A stretch of 12,549 nucleotides of DNA. Origin: CAYRIF01 sp964424205. GTDB lineage: Bacteria; Bacteroidota; Bacteroidia; Cytophagales; Cyclobacteriaceae. Below the pieces are notes generated by a model. The model did not search any database and was not told where the DNA came from. It saw only the letters and a list, made by a program, of their open reading frames with translations. The number at the start of each line of letters is the position of its first letter. The first letter of the stretch is position 1. The position numbers and the translations under genes were made by a program. Below, piece by piece: positions 1-5,205 of the stretch. The stretch is taken from positions 1 through 12,549 of the forward strand of contig CAYRIF010000089.1 of NCBI GenBank assembly GCA_964424205.1, read 5' to 3'.

Positions 1-80
1 TATCATCCGTTCAAATAATAAACTTTGATAACACCTAATTTTTTATTCTATTTGGCTTACATAAAAATAGCTAATTCAAC

Positions 81-791
81 ATGGGCAAAATCATAGAAAC
101 ACACGAAATATCAAGAATGTACAAAATGGGTACTGAAGTGGTTAATGCTTTGGTGTCAATTAACATTAACATTGACCAAGGAGAATACGTCGCGTTTATG
201 GGGCCTTCAGGTTCAGGGAAGTCTACGCTCATGAACATTATTGGCTGTTTAGATACGCCTTCTGGTGGTACCTATATGCTCAATAATCAGGATGTAAGCA
301 ACCTCTCAGAGAATGAATTAGCAAGAATAAGGAATAAAGAAATAGGATTTGTATTTCAAACATTCAACTTGCTACCTCGATCTACTGCGCTGGATAATGT
401 AGCATTGCCATTGGTCTATGCAGGCTATAGCAAAAGTGAGCGAAAAGAACGAGCCTTGGAAGCCTTGGAAAGTGTGGGGTTGGCAGACAGGGCAAGCCAC
501 AGACCCAATGAACTATCTGGTGGGCAGCGACAAAGGGTTGCCGTAGCCCGAGCATTGGTTAATGATCCGAGTATCATCCTTGCCGATGAGCCGACAGGAA
601 ACCTAGATACCAAAACATCATATGGCATCATGGATTTGTTTCAGGAATTGCACGACAAAGGCAATACCATCATCATGGTGACCCACGAAGAGGACATCTC
701 GCACTATGCACATCGTATCATCCGCTTACGTGATGGATTAGTGGAAAAAGATGAGATTAATAAAGAAATCATAAAAAATACTTTGGCATAG
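81..791 (+). CDS. ABC transporter ATP-binding protein (MacB/LolD type)
   Basis: This is the cytoplasmic nucleotide-binding subunit of an ABC transporter; it hydrolyses ATP to drive an FtsX-like membrane permease. All core motifs are visible in the 236 residues: Walker A GPSGSGKST at 41-49, Q-loop glutamine in FVFQTFN near 93, signature LSGGQ at 145-149, Walker B IILADE at 165-170, D-loop NLD at 174-176 and the H-loop histidine at 202. Length and the opening pattern (YKMGTEVVNAL) fit the MacB/LolD/FtsE-like family, which works in lipoprotein release, macrolide or peptide export, or cell-envelope stress rather than nutrient import. The substrate cannot be told from the sequence. No permease follows, so the partner may lie left of the window or elsewhere. 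The ATG at 81 is the natural start; only weak promoter-like AT-rich sequence precedes it. Confidence 0.93.
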   Translation: MGKIIETHEISRMYKMGTEVVNALVSININIDQGEYVAFMGPSGSGKSTLMNIIGCLDTPSGGTYMLNNQDVSNLSENELARIRNKEIGFVFQTFNLLPRSTALDNVALPLVYAGYSKSERKERALEALESVGLADRASHRPNELSGGQRQRVAVARALVNDPSIILADEPTGNLDTKTSYGIMDLFQELHDKGNTIIMVTHEEDISHYAHRIIRLRDGLVEKDEINKEIIKNTLA

Positions 792-887
792 TAACCAACG
801 TTTCTTGTTCTTAATTTCTGATTATTGATTTTCGTAGTGTTTAATGCCAATTTTCTATTACATTAGTGAGATAAGAAAAATGATACC

Positions 888-1436
888 ATGAAAATATATA
901 CAAAAACAGGCGACAAAGGCACTACCTCACTGCTCGGTGGCACTAGGGTTATCAAATCACACATTAGAATTGAAGCCTACGGTACCATTGATGAGCTGAA
1001 TTCTCACATCGGATTATTGAGAGACCAAGAAGTCAATAAAAAAAGACTCGACATCCTCAAAGAGATTCAAGATAGGTTATTTTCCATCGGTTCAATACTC
1101 GCCTCCGACCCTCTGAAATCTAAAGTTAGAATTCCAGATTTTTATGATGCCGACATTATACTTTTAGAAAAATCCATTGACCAGATGAATAATGGGCTTC
1201 CAGAAATGCGGAGCTTCATTCTCCCCGGCGGACATCAATCTGTTTCTTTTTGCCATATCGCCCGGTGTGTTTGTCGCAGAGCAGAACGCATTGTAATCAA
1301 CCTTAGCCAAGAAGATATAGTCGCTGATATTGTCATCAAGTACCTCAACCGCTTGTCTGATTACCTATTTGTACTGGGCAGAAAAATGGCGCTTGAACTA
1401 GGTTCAGAAGATGTGGAATGGAAGGCTAGGATGTAA
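888..1436 (+). CDS. cob(I)alamin adenosyltransferase, PduO type
   Basis: The enzyme transfers the adenosyl group of ATP to cob(I)alamin and yields adenosylcobalamin, the cofactor of enzymes such as methylmalonyl-CoA mutase; it acts in the cytoplasm, usually as a trimer. The 182-residue length is typical of the PduO family. Visible signatures are the N-terminal ATP-binding stretch YTKTGDKGTTSLLGG (4-18), the DELNSHIG helix (35-42), FILPGG (110-115), the arginine-rich helix RCVCRRAER (126-134) and NRLSDYLFVLGR (154-165). The BtuR/CobO and EutT families have different folds and lack these motifs. The neighbours give no cobalamin context, so it probably serves salvage of corrinoids. A 7-bp inverted repeat (1433-1448) spans its stop codon but no T-tract follows. 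Confidence 0.93.
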   Translation: MKIYTKTGDKGTTSLLGGTRVIKSHIRIEAYGTIDELNSHIGLLRDQEVNKKRLDILKEIQDRLFSIGSILASDPLKSKVRIPDFYDADIILLEKSIDQMNNGLPEMRSFILPGGHQSVSFCHIARCVCRRAERIVINLSQEDIVADIVIKYLNRLSDYLFVLGRKMALELGSEDVEWKARM

Positions 1437-1480
1437 TTTCAAAATTACGATTTATGAGTTTCAATTTTAGCATTAAGATT

Positions 1481-1494
1481 TATCTAATTAGATA
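1481..1494. promoter_or_regulatory. 14-bp perfect palindrome upstream of the DUF1456 promoter
   Basis: TATCTAATTAGATA reads the same on both strands and lies 22 bp upstream of the -7 box at 1517-1524, about where a -33 element would be. A dimeric regulator could bind such a site, which is inference. In AT-rich intergenic DNA a 14-bp palindrome can also arise by chance. Confidence 0.25.
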
Positions 1495-1516
1495 GGTAAT
1501 TAGGATGTGTTATCCA

Positions 1517-1524
1517 TAACTTTG
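1517..1524 (+). promoter_or_regulatory. Bacteroidota -7 promoter box (TAACTTTG)
   Basis: TAACTTTG matches the Bacteroidota sigma-70 -7 consensus TAnnTTTG exactly and sits 20 bp before the ATG of the DUF1456 gene. I see no good TTTG -33 box at the usual distance. A purine-rich AATAGGGAT stretch separates it from the start codon. Confidence 0.5.
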
Positions 1525-1544
1525 CAAAAAGAAACAATAGGGAT

Positions 1545-1853
1545 ATGACCAATAACGATATTTTTAAAAAGCTAAGAGTTGCCCTTCATCTTCGGAACGA
1601 TGAAATCATCGACATCCTCAAACTTGTAGATTTTAACGTTGGTGTGAGCGAACTCAATGCACTCTTTCGCAAAGAAGACCATCCTAAATACATGGAGTGC
1701 GGTGATCAAATACTCAGAAACTTTTTGAATGGATTAATTATTCATATGCGAGGGCCAAAGGAAGATGCACCCAAAGAGCGACCGTTTAAAAAAGATCTCA
1801 CAGAAAAAAAACAAAGCAGACAGCGAATTATTACTAGAAAACATAACCGCTAA
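1545..1853 (+). CDS. DUF1456 (YehS-like) family protein, single-repeat form
   Basis: The 102-residue product carries one DUF1456 repeat: the opening MTNNDIFKKLRVALHLRND, the VSELNALFRKEDHPKY segment (about residues 34-49) and the CGDQILRNFLNGLI segment (52-65). The biochemical function of the family is not established. E. coli YehS, as I recall, is about 156 residues with two such repeats; here there is one, followed by a strongly basic tail (about residues 71-102). The start at 1545 is supported by the conserved MTNND beginning and by the -7 box just upstream. The tail overlaps the next gene by up to 89 bp, and an A8 tract lies in the overlap at 1804-1811. Losing one A there would fuse this frame with the next one, so the tail may be an out-of-frame product of a sequence error or the natural end. 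Confidence 0.8.
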   Translation: MTNNDIFKKLRVALHLRNDEIIDILKLVDFNVGVSELNALFRKEDHPKYMECGDQILRNFLNGLIIHMRGPKEDAPKERPFKKDLTEKKQSRQRIITRKHNR

Positions 1854-2097
1854 ATTGACACCCGAAAGAAAAATAAAATTGATATGGGATTTTCGTGGTG
1901 CTGATGCTAAAAAAATTGCGGAGCATTACCTCATTCATTTAGATGAATTTATAGTTCGTGAAAAACTAGAGAATCATAAGACTGGTATTGAGCATATAAA
2001 TGATAGTTACGTAATTGCCTACATGACCTTGTCAGAAAAAGGCATGATACTCGTGCGTGATGCACTTAAACCGCACCGTGGTGAGTATATTGATTGA
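1765..2097 (+). CDS. small conserved-looking protein of unknown function
   Basis: I cannot assign a named family. The 110-residue reading frame has a well-formed C-terminal part (from about residue 32, LTPERKIKLIWDFRGADA, to the end) with alternating hydrophobic and charged residues like a compact alpha/beta domain, and I have a vague memory of similar short Bacteroidota hypotheticals. The N-terminal 30 residues are lysine-rich and overlap the DUF1456 frame, so the true start is unsure: ATG at 1765, TTG at 1855 just after the DUF1456 stop (translational coupling), or no separate start if the two frames are one gene. It is followed 55 bp later by ilvE. No signal peptide or membrane segment is visible. 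Confidence 0.6.
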   Translation: MHPKSDRLKKISQKKNKADSELLLENITAKLTPERKIKLIWDFRGADAKKIAEHYLIHLDEFIVREKLENHKTGIEHINDSYVIAYMTLSEKGMILVRDALKPHRGEYID

Positions 2098-2152
2098 AAA
2101 AATCAACATTATTTCGTATTTTTACAACGTATTACAAATAAAGCAAAACGCA

Positions 2153-3220
2153 ATGATAGCGACGGACAATATAAAAATAAGCAGGGTGACAACTTCAAAA
2201 ATAAGTGAAGTTGATTTTGATAACATCCAATTTGGAAAAACATTTTCAGACCATATGTTTGAGTCTGATTACATCAATGGGCAGTGGGTAAATTCAGAAG
2301 TCAAGGCTTACCAAGATTTGGTATTGAGTCCTGCAACATTAGCCTTGCATTATGGGCAAACTATTTTTGAAGGAATGAAAGCTTATAAGACGGTCGCTGG
2401 AAAGTCGGTAATGTTTCGACCTTACAAAAACTTTGAACGATTCAATAAATCTGCTGAAAGAATGTGCATGGCAACGGTTTCTGAAGAAGTATTTATGGGA
2501 GGCTTGCATCAGCTATTGCGCTTAGACAAAGCTTGGATTCCAACCGCTCCAGGTTCTTCCCTATATTTAAGGCCGTTTTCCTTCGCTACTGACCCATTCA
2601 TTGGCATGAGAGCGTCGGACACTTACAAGTTTATGGTTTTTACTTGTCCTGCAGGGCTTTACTATTCGGCGCCAGTGAAAGTAAAAATAGAGACGAAATT
2701 TTCAAGGGCGGTAAAAGGTGGAACAGGTTATGCTAAAACAGGCGGCAACTATTCTGCCTCTATGTTGCCCAACAGCGAGGCAATCAAAGAAGGCTATCAG
2801 CAACTCATATGGACAGATGCCATCGAGCATAAATATGTGGAGGAATCCGGCACCATGAATGTTTTCTTTGTAATTAATGATGTGCTCATTACTGCACCTG
2901 TAAGTGATACTATATTAAACGGTGTGACCAGAGATAGTGTTATTACCCTAGCCAAAGACTTAGGCTATACCGTAGAAGAGCGAAGACTTTCTGTAGCGGA
3001 ATTAGTAGATGCTATGAAAAGCGGCAATCTTCAAGAAGCATTTGGAGCAGGTACTGCGGCGAGCATAAGCCACATCTCTGAGATTGGCTATGAAGGTAAA
3101 GACTACATGCTTCCTGCAGTTGAAAACCGTGAAATTTCCCCGAAGATTTTAACCGCTCTTAATGAAATAAAAACAGGACGAAGGGAAGACAAATTCGATT
3201 GGCTTTATCATATTGACTAG
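2153..3220 (+). CDS. ilvE: branched-chain amino acid aminotransferase
   Basis: A PLP-dependent fold-type IV transaminase that interconverts leucine, isoleucine and valine with their 2-oxo acids using glutamate/2-oxoglutarate, the last step of their synthesis and first of their breakdown; cytoplasmic. With the start at 2153 the product is 355 residues, the usual length of the eukaryotic-like (BCAT type II) bacterial enzymes. Landmarks: HYGQTIFEGMKAY (67-79), LYLRPF (137-142), GTGYAKTGGNYSAS (190-203) with the PLP lysine at 195, EESGTMNVFF (230-239) and AFGAGTAASISHI (297-308). The frame stays open up to 2057, but that start would add 32 non-conserved residues and overlap the preceding gene, so ATG 2153 is preferred. 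No other ilv or leu gene is next to it. Confidence 0.95.
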   Translation: MIATDNIKISRVTTSKISEVDFDNIQFGKTFSDHMFESDYINGQWVNSEVKAYQDLVLSPATLALHYGQTIFEGMKAYKTVAGKSVMFRPYKNFERFNKSAERMCMATVSEEVFMGGLHQLLRLDKAWIPTAPGSSLYLRPFSFATDPFIGMRASDTYKFMVFTCPAGLYYSAPVKVKIETKFSRAVKGGTGYAKTGGNYSASMLPNSEAIKEGYQQLIWTDAIEHKYVEESGTMNVFFVINDVLITAPVSDTILNGVTRDSVITLAKDLGYTVEERRLSVAELVDAMKSGNLQEAFGAGTAASISHISEIGYEGKDYMLPAVENREISPKILTALNEIKTGRREDKFDWLYHID

Positions 3221-3233
3221 TCTGTCAAGACTA
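3218..3233 (+). other. small hairpin at the ilvE stop codon
   Basis: TAGTCT-GTCA-AGACTA forms a 6-bp stem with a 4-base loop and includes the TAG stop of ilvE. The following bases (AAAATTTACC) are not a T-tract, so it is at best a weak attenuating structure between ilvE and prfB. Confidence 0.2.
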
Positions 3234-3268
3234 AAATTTACCATACACTAACTAAAATATTAAAAAAT

Positions 3269-4349
3269 ATGACGACAGATCAACTGAAAGATCTGAGGAC
3301 AAGAGTAGATGTCCTGAGGGGGTATCTTTGACTACGATAGAAAAGTACTAGAGATAAAAGAGGAAGAAACAATCACCATGCAATCAGATTTTTGGGACAA
3401 CCCCAAAGAAGCAGAAAAAATACTCGCTACCATAAAATCAAAAAAAACTTGGATTGATAGTTTTTCAAACGTCCATGGGCTACTAGAAGATTTAGAAACA
3501 CTTCAAGAATTTCAGCAAGCAGGGGAAGCTACTCCAGAAGAAGTTGATACGGAGTATAAAAAAACATTAGAAGCACTGGAAGCATTAGAGTTCAAAAAAA
3601 TGCTGAGTAGTGAGGAAGATCAGCTAAGTGCCATGATAGAAATCAATCCAGGTGCTGGGGGTACAGAAAGCCAAGACTGGGCAGATATGCTCAATCGTAT
3701 GTACATTATGTGGGGAGAAAAGCATCAGTACAAAGTGAAACAAGTAAACTACCAAGCAGGAGATGCTGCAGGAATTAAATCTGCTACGTTGGAAATAGAC
3801 GGTGAATTTGCTTATGGGCACCTAAAATCAGAAATAGGCGTACATCGTTTGGTGCGTATTTCTCCTTTTGATTCTGGTGGAAGGAGACATACCTCATTTG
3901 CCTCTGTTTATGTCTACCCCGTGGTGGACAACAGCATAGAAATCAATGTTAATCCGTCAGATATCAAGTGGCAAACATTCCGATCGGGTGGTGCGGGTGG
4001 ACAAAATGTCAATAAAGTAGAGACAGCTGTAAGGTTACACCATGCACCTTCAGGGGTCATTATAGAATGTCAGCAAGAGCGATCGCAGCTAAAGAACAAA
4101 GACAAAGCGCTGAAAATGCTGAAATCTAAACTCTATCAAATAGAAATTGAAAAGAGAAATGCAGAGCGAGATGTCGTAGAAAGTGGTAAAATGCGTATTG
4201 ATTTTGGTTCACAAATCAGAAATTATGTATTGCACCCCTACAAACTCATCAAAGATGCAAGAACCGGTGTAGAAAGAACGGATGTGCAAAATGTACTTGA
4301 CGGGGATTTAGATGATTATATTAAGGCATTTTTGATGGGGAATGGATGA
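3269..4349 (+). CDS. prfB: peptide chain release factor 2, with programmed +1 frameshift
   Basis: RF2 recognises UGA and UAA in the ribosomal A site and triggers hydrolysis of peptidyl-tRNA. The gene is in two frames: ATG at 3269 gives 20 codons ending CTT, then an in-frame TGA at 3329-3331; a +1 shift reads GAC from 3330 and continues to 4349, for 359 residues, close to the family's length of about 365. In the joined protein SPF (UGA/UAA recognition) is at 198-200 and the catalytic GGQ at 243-245 within RSGGAGGQNVNKVETAVRLHH. The N-terminal helical domain (MTTDQLKDLRTRVDVLRGYL, then DYDRKVLEI) runs continuously across the shift, showing that the break is real biology and not an error. Low RF2 lets the TGA be misread forward, so expression is autoregulated. 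An annotation starting at ATG 3378 would lose 36 residues. Confidence 0.96.
3317..3332 (+). promoter_or_regulatory. RF2 programmed +1 ribosomal frameshift site
   Basis: The run AGGGGG (3317-3322), TAT, CTT (3326-3328), TGA (3329-3331), C is the same as the E. coli prfB site as I know it: a Shine-Dalgarno-like element 3 bases before the slippery CUU codon, then UGA with a 3' C. The peptidyl-tRNA slips from CUU to UUU when UGA decoding is slow. It is notable as a strong SD-like sequence in a genome that hardly uses such sites for initiation. Confidence 0.93.
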
Positions 4350-4434
4350 TACCTCTACACTTAGCAACTCCTAATGCACATAAATCATGTGACATAAAAA
4401 AACCATCCGCTTCTCACCAATAGCTATTTGTTTG

Positions 4435-4509
4435 TGGGCGATGAGGGATTCGAACCCCCGACCCTCTGGGTGTAAACCAGATGCTCTGAACCAACTGAGC
4501 TAATCGCCC
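4435..4509 (-). tRNA. tRNA-Val (anticodon UAC)
   Basis: Read on the minus strand, the 75-nt gene starts GGGCGATTAGC at 4509 and ends with ATCGCCC plus discriminator A at 4435. The acceptor stem GGGCGAT/ATCGCCC is fully paired. The anticodon arm is TCTGG-TTTACAC-CCAGA, giving anticodon TAC (valine, GUA-family codons). The T-arm shows GGGGGTTCGAATCCC. The D-loop has the conserved GG (nucleotides 18-19). CCA is not encoded. A run of seven T on the minus strand (plus 4396-4402) about 33 nt downstream may help termination, without a clear stem. Parts of its 5' half recur in the 109-bp repeats just upstream. Confidence 0.96.
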
Positions 4510-4559
4510 TAAAATTTTCTCCGTTACCGATTAGCTTGAAACATGCTACAAATCATAAC
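4499..4559. repeat. divergent partial copy of the 109-bp repeat, covering tRNA 5' end and its leader
   Basis: This 61-bp stretch, which includes the first 11 nucleotides of tRNA-Val and its upstream leader, matches 4708-4768 with only about five differences including two single-base indels (for example CTCCGTTACCG against CTCTTTACCA). It ends in CATAAC directly at the assembly gap, the same point at which unit 1 ends. It shows that the tandem repeats derive from the tRNA gene's own 5' flank. Confidence 0.85.
4528..4535 (-). other. tRNA leader segment complementary to tRNA-Val nt 4-11
   Basis: Plus-strand CGATTAGC at 4528-4535 is the exact reverse complement of GCTAATCG at 4499-4506. In the minus-strand precursor the leader segment GCUAAUCG, ending 18 nt before the mature 5' end, could pair with tRNA nucleotides 4-11 (CGAUUAGC). 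That would compete with the acceptor stem and D-stem. Whether this pairing forms is inference. The repeat units keep six of the eight pairs. Confidence 0.4.
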
Positions 4560-4659
4560 NNNNNNNNNNNNNNNNNNNNNNNNNNNNNNNNNNNNNNNNN
4601 NNNNNNNNNNNNNNNNNNNNNNNNNNNNNNNNNNNNNNNNNNNNNNNNNNNNNNNNNNN
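4560..4659. other. assembly gap (exactly 100 N)
   Basis: A run of exactly 100 undetermined bases, the usual placeholder for a gap of unknown length. It is flanked by CATAAC on the left and ACTATG on the right, the same bases that are contiguous inside the repeat array at 4763-4774. The gap therefore sits exactly at a repeat boundary and may hide zero, one or many more repeat units, or further tRNA genes. Confidence 0.95.
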
Positions 4660-4768
4660 ACTATGCTTTATTTGAATGCTCTGAACCTCCCGATAGCTAT
4701 CGGGAGCGCTAATCGCCCTAAAATTTTCTCTTTACCAATTAGCTTGTAAACATGCTACAAATCATAAC
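4660..4768. repeat. 109-bp tandem repeat, unit 1, containing a broken tRNA-Val 5' fragment
   Basis: The unit repeats with a period of 109 bp (ACTATGC at 4660 and again at 4769). On the minus strand it holds tRNA-Val nucleotides 1-11 (plus 4708-4718) and 18-29 (plus 4676-4687). The tRNA's nucleotides 12-17 are replaced by 20 bases that make most of a palindrome (4687-4706). Anticodon arm, T-arm and the 3' acceptor strand are missing, so it cannot be a working tRNA. The rest of the unit is the tRNA leader region (4719-4768). No open reading frame of interest is present. Confidence 0.88.
4687..4706. repeat. 20-bp perfect palindrome, copy 1
   Basis: CTCCCGATAGCTATCGGGAG is a perfect inverted repeat with no loop, sitting where the D-loop of the tRNA fragment should be. 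It is GC-richer than its surroundings. From memory, palindromes with the core CCCGATAGCTATCGGG recur in several Bacteroidota genomes; I cannot verify this here. Confidence 0.85.
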
Positions 4769-4831
4769 ACTATGCTTTATTTGAATGCTCTGAACCTCCC
4801 GATAGCTATCGGGAGCGCTAATCACCCTAAA
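4769..4831. repeat. 109-bp tandem repeat, unit 2 (truncated at 63 bp)
   Basis: It is identical to 4660-4722 except for one base (A at 4824 for G at 4715, inside the tRNA-like segment). Homology stops after CCCTAAA, where the terminator of the neighbouring minus-strand gene begins. The near identity of units 1 and 2, against the more diverged copy next to the real tRNA, indicates a recent duplication. Confidence 0.88.
4796..4815. repeat. 20-bp perfect palindrome, copy 2
   Basis: This is the same 20-mer as at 4687-4706, exactly 109 bp further on. It was probably copied with the tandem duplication rather than inserted independently. Confidence 0.85.
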
Positions 4832-4856
4832 GAAAAATGTTTGCTCTTTTGCAAAC
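4832..4856 (-). terminator. rho-independent terminator of the small minus-strand gene
   Basis: On the minus strand GTTTGC-AAAAGA-GCAAAC forms a 6-bp stem with a 6-base loop, directly followed by ATTTTTCTTT. It lies about 55 bp after the stop codon at 4912. It would end the 67-residue gene's transcript before the repeat array and the tRNA. Confidence 0.55.
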
Positions 4857-4911
4857 GGATTGCAAATCTAAAATAGAATTCTATCTTTCCAAAAAAATAC
4901 TCGGATTTATT

Positions 4912-5115
4912 TTAATTATTTTCCTCCAATTCATAATCCTTTCCTATTCCGTACTTGATCAGGTCGCTAAACAAAAGGATTTCTAGTGAATTTAAATTCT
5001 TTATTTTAAAATCATCACTTGCCAAAACCTCCAATACTTCAAAATCAAATGCCTCTCCATAATTTTTCAAATAATACCTTCTACCTACCCGTAAATTATC
5101 AAAAGAAATTGCCAT
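4912..5115 (-). CDS. small hypothetical protein, 67 residues
   Basis: I do not recognise a named family. The product MAISFDNLRVGRRYYLKNYG... alternates short hydrophobic strands with charged residues and has an acidic end (YELEENN), suggesting a small all-beta or SH3-like cytoplasmic domain; this is inference. It has no signal peptide, membrane segment or cysteine. That it is a real gene is supported by context: a full -7 box TAACTTTG with a TTTG -33 box 24 bp upstream of the ATG, and a hairpin plus T-tract terminator downstream. It is transcribed divergently from the phosphodiesterase gene and sits between that gene and the tRNA repeat array. Confidence 0.7.
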   Translation of the reverse strand: MAISFDNLRVGRRYYLKNYGEAFDFEVLEVLASDDFKIKNLNSLEILLFSDLIKYGIGKDYELEENN

Positions 5116-5138
5116 TTGCCATCATGTTAGTTTTTGAA

Positions 5139-5166
5139 CAAAGTTATCATTTTTATTCAAAACAAA
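5139..5166 (-). promoter_or_regulatory. Bacteroidota promoter for the 67-residue gene
   Basis: On the minus strand TTTG (5166-5163) and TAACTTTG (5146-5139) are separated by 16 bases, close to the usual spacing of the -33 and -7 boxes. The -7 box lies 23 bp before the ATG at 5115. It is the best promoter match in the window. Confidence 0.6.
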
Positions 5167-5171
5167 TTAAG

Positions 5172-5179
5172 TAAGTTTG
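5172..5179 (+). promoter_or_regulatory. -7 promoter box for the phosphodiesterase gene
   Basis: TAAGTTTG matches TAnnTTTG and sits 26 bp before the ATG at 5206. No good TTTG -33 box is visible at the normal distance. Its upstream DNA overlaps that of the divergent promoter at 5139-5166, so the two may interfere. Confidence 0.5.
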
Positions 5180-5205
5180 GCTTATTCAATGGAAAATAAA
5201 ATCTT

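Noticed and set aside
1433..1448. GTAATTT-CA-AAATTAC inverted repeat at the adenosyltransferase stop as a terminator.
   Set aside because: The stem is AT-only apart from its outer pair, the loop is too short and no T-tract follows.
2090..2106. TTGATT-GAAAA-AATCAA hairpin before ilvE as a terminator or attenuator.
   Set aside because: The 6-bp stem is weak, no T-tract follows directly, and there is no leader peptide with branched-chain codons.
3269..3331. prfB start region looks like a short broken gene with an early TGA.
   Set aside because: The surrounding sequence is the canonical RF2 frameshift site, and both frames join into a full-length RF2.
4419..4428. AATAGCTATT palindrome near the tRNA 3' end, sharing ATAGCTAT with the 20-mer.
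   Set aside because: Only 8 core bases agree and the GC arms are missing, so chance is likely.
4543..4749. Open reading frame of 68 codons spanning the gap.
   Set aside because: Half of it is undetermined N and the rest is repeat and tRNA-like sequence.
4499..4831. CRISPR-like repeat array.
   Set aside because: Units are contiguous 109-bp tandem copies without unique spacers, and there are no cas genes.
4435..4831. Attachment sites of an element integrated at the tRNA.
   Set aside because: The repeated part is the tRNA 5' half with its leader rather than the usual 3' end, the copies are directly tandem, and no integrase gene is present.
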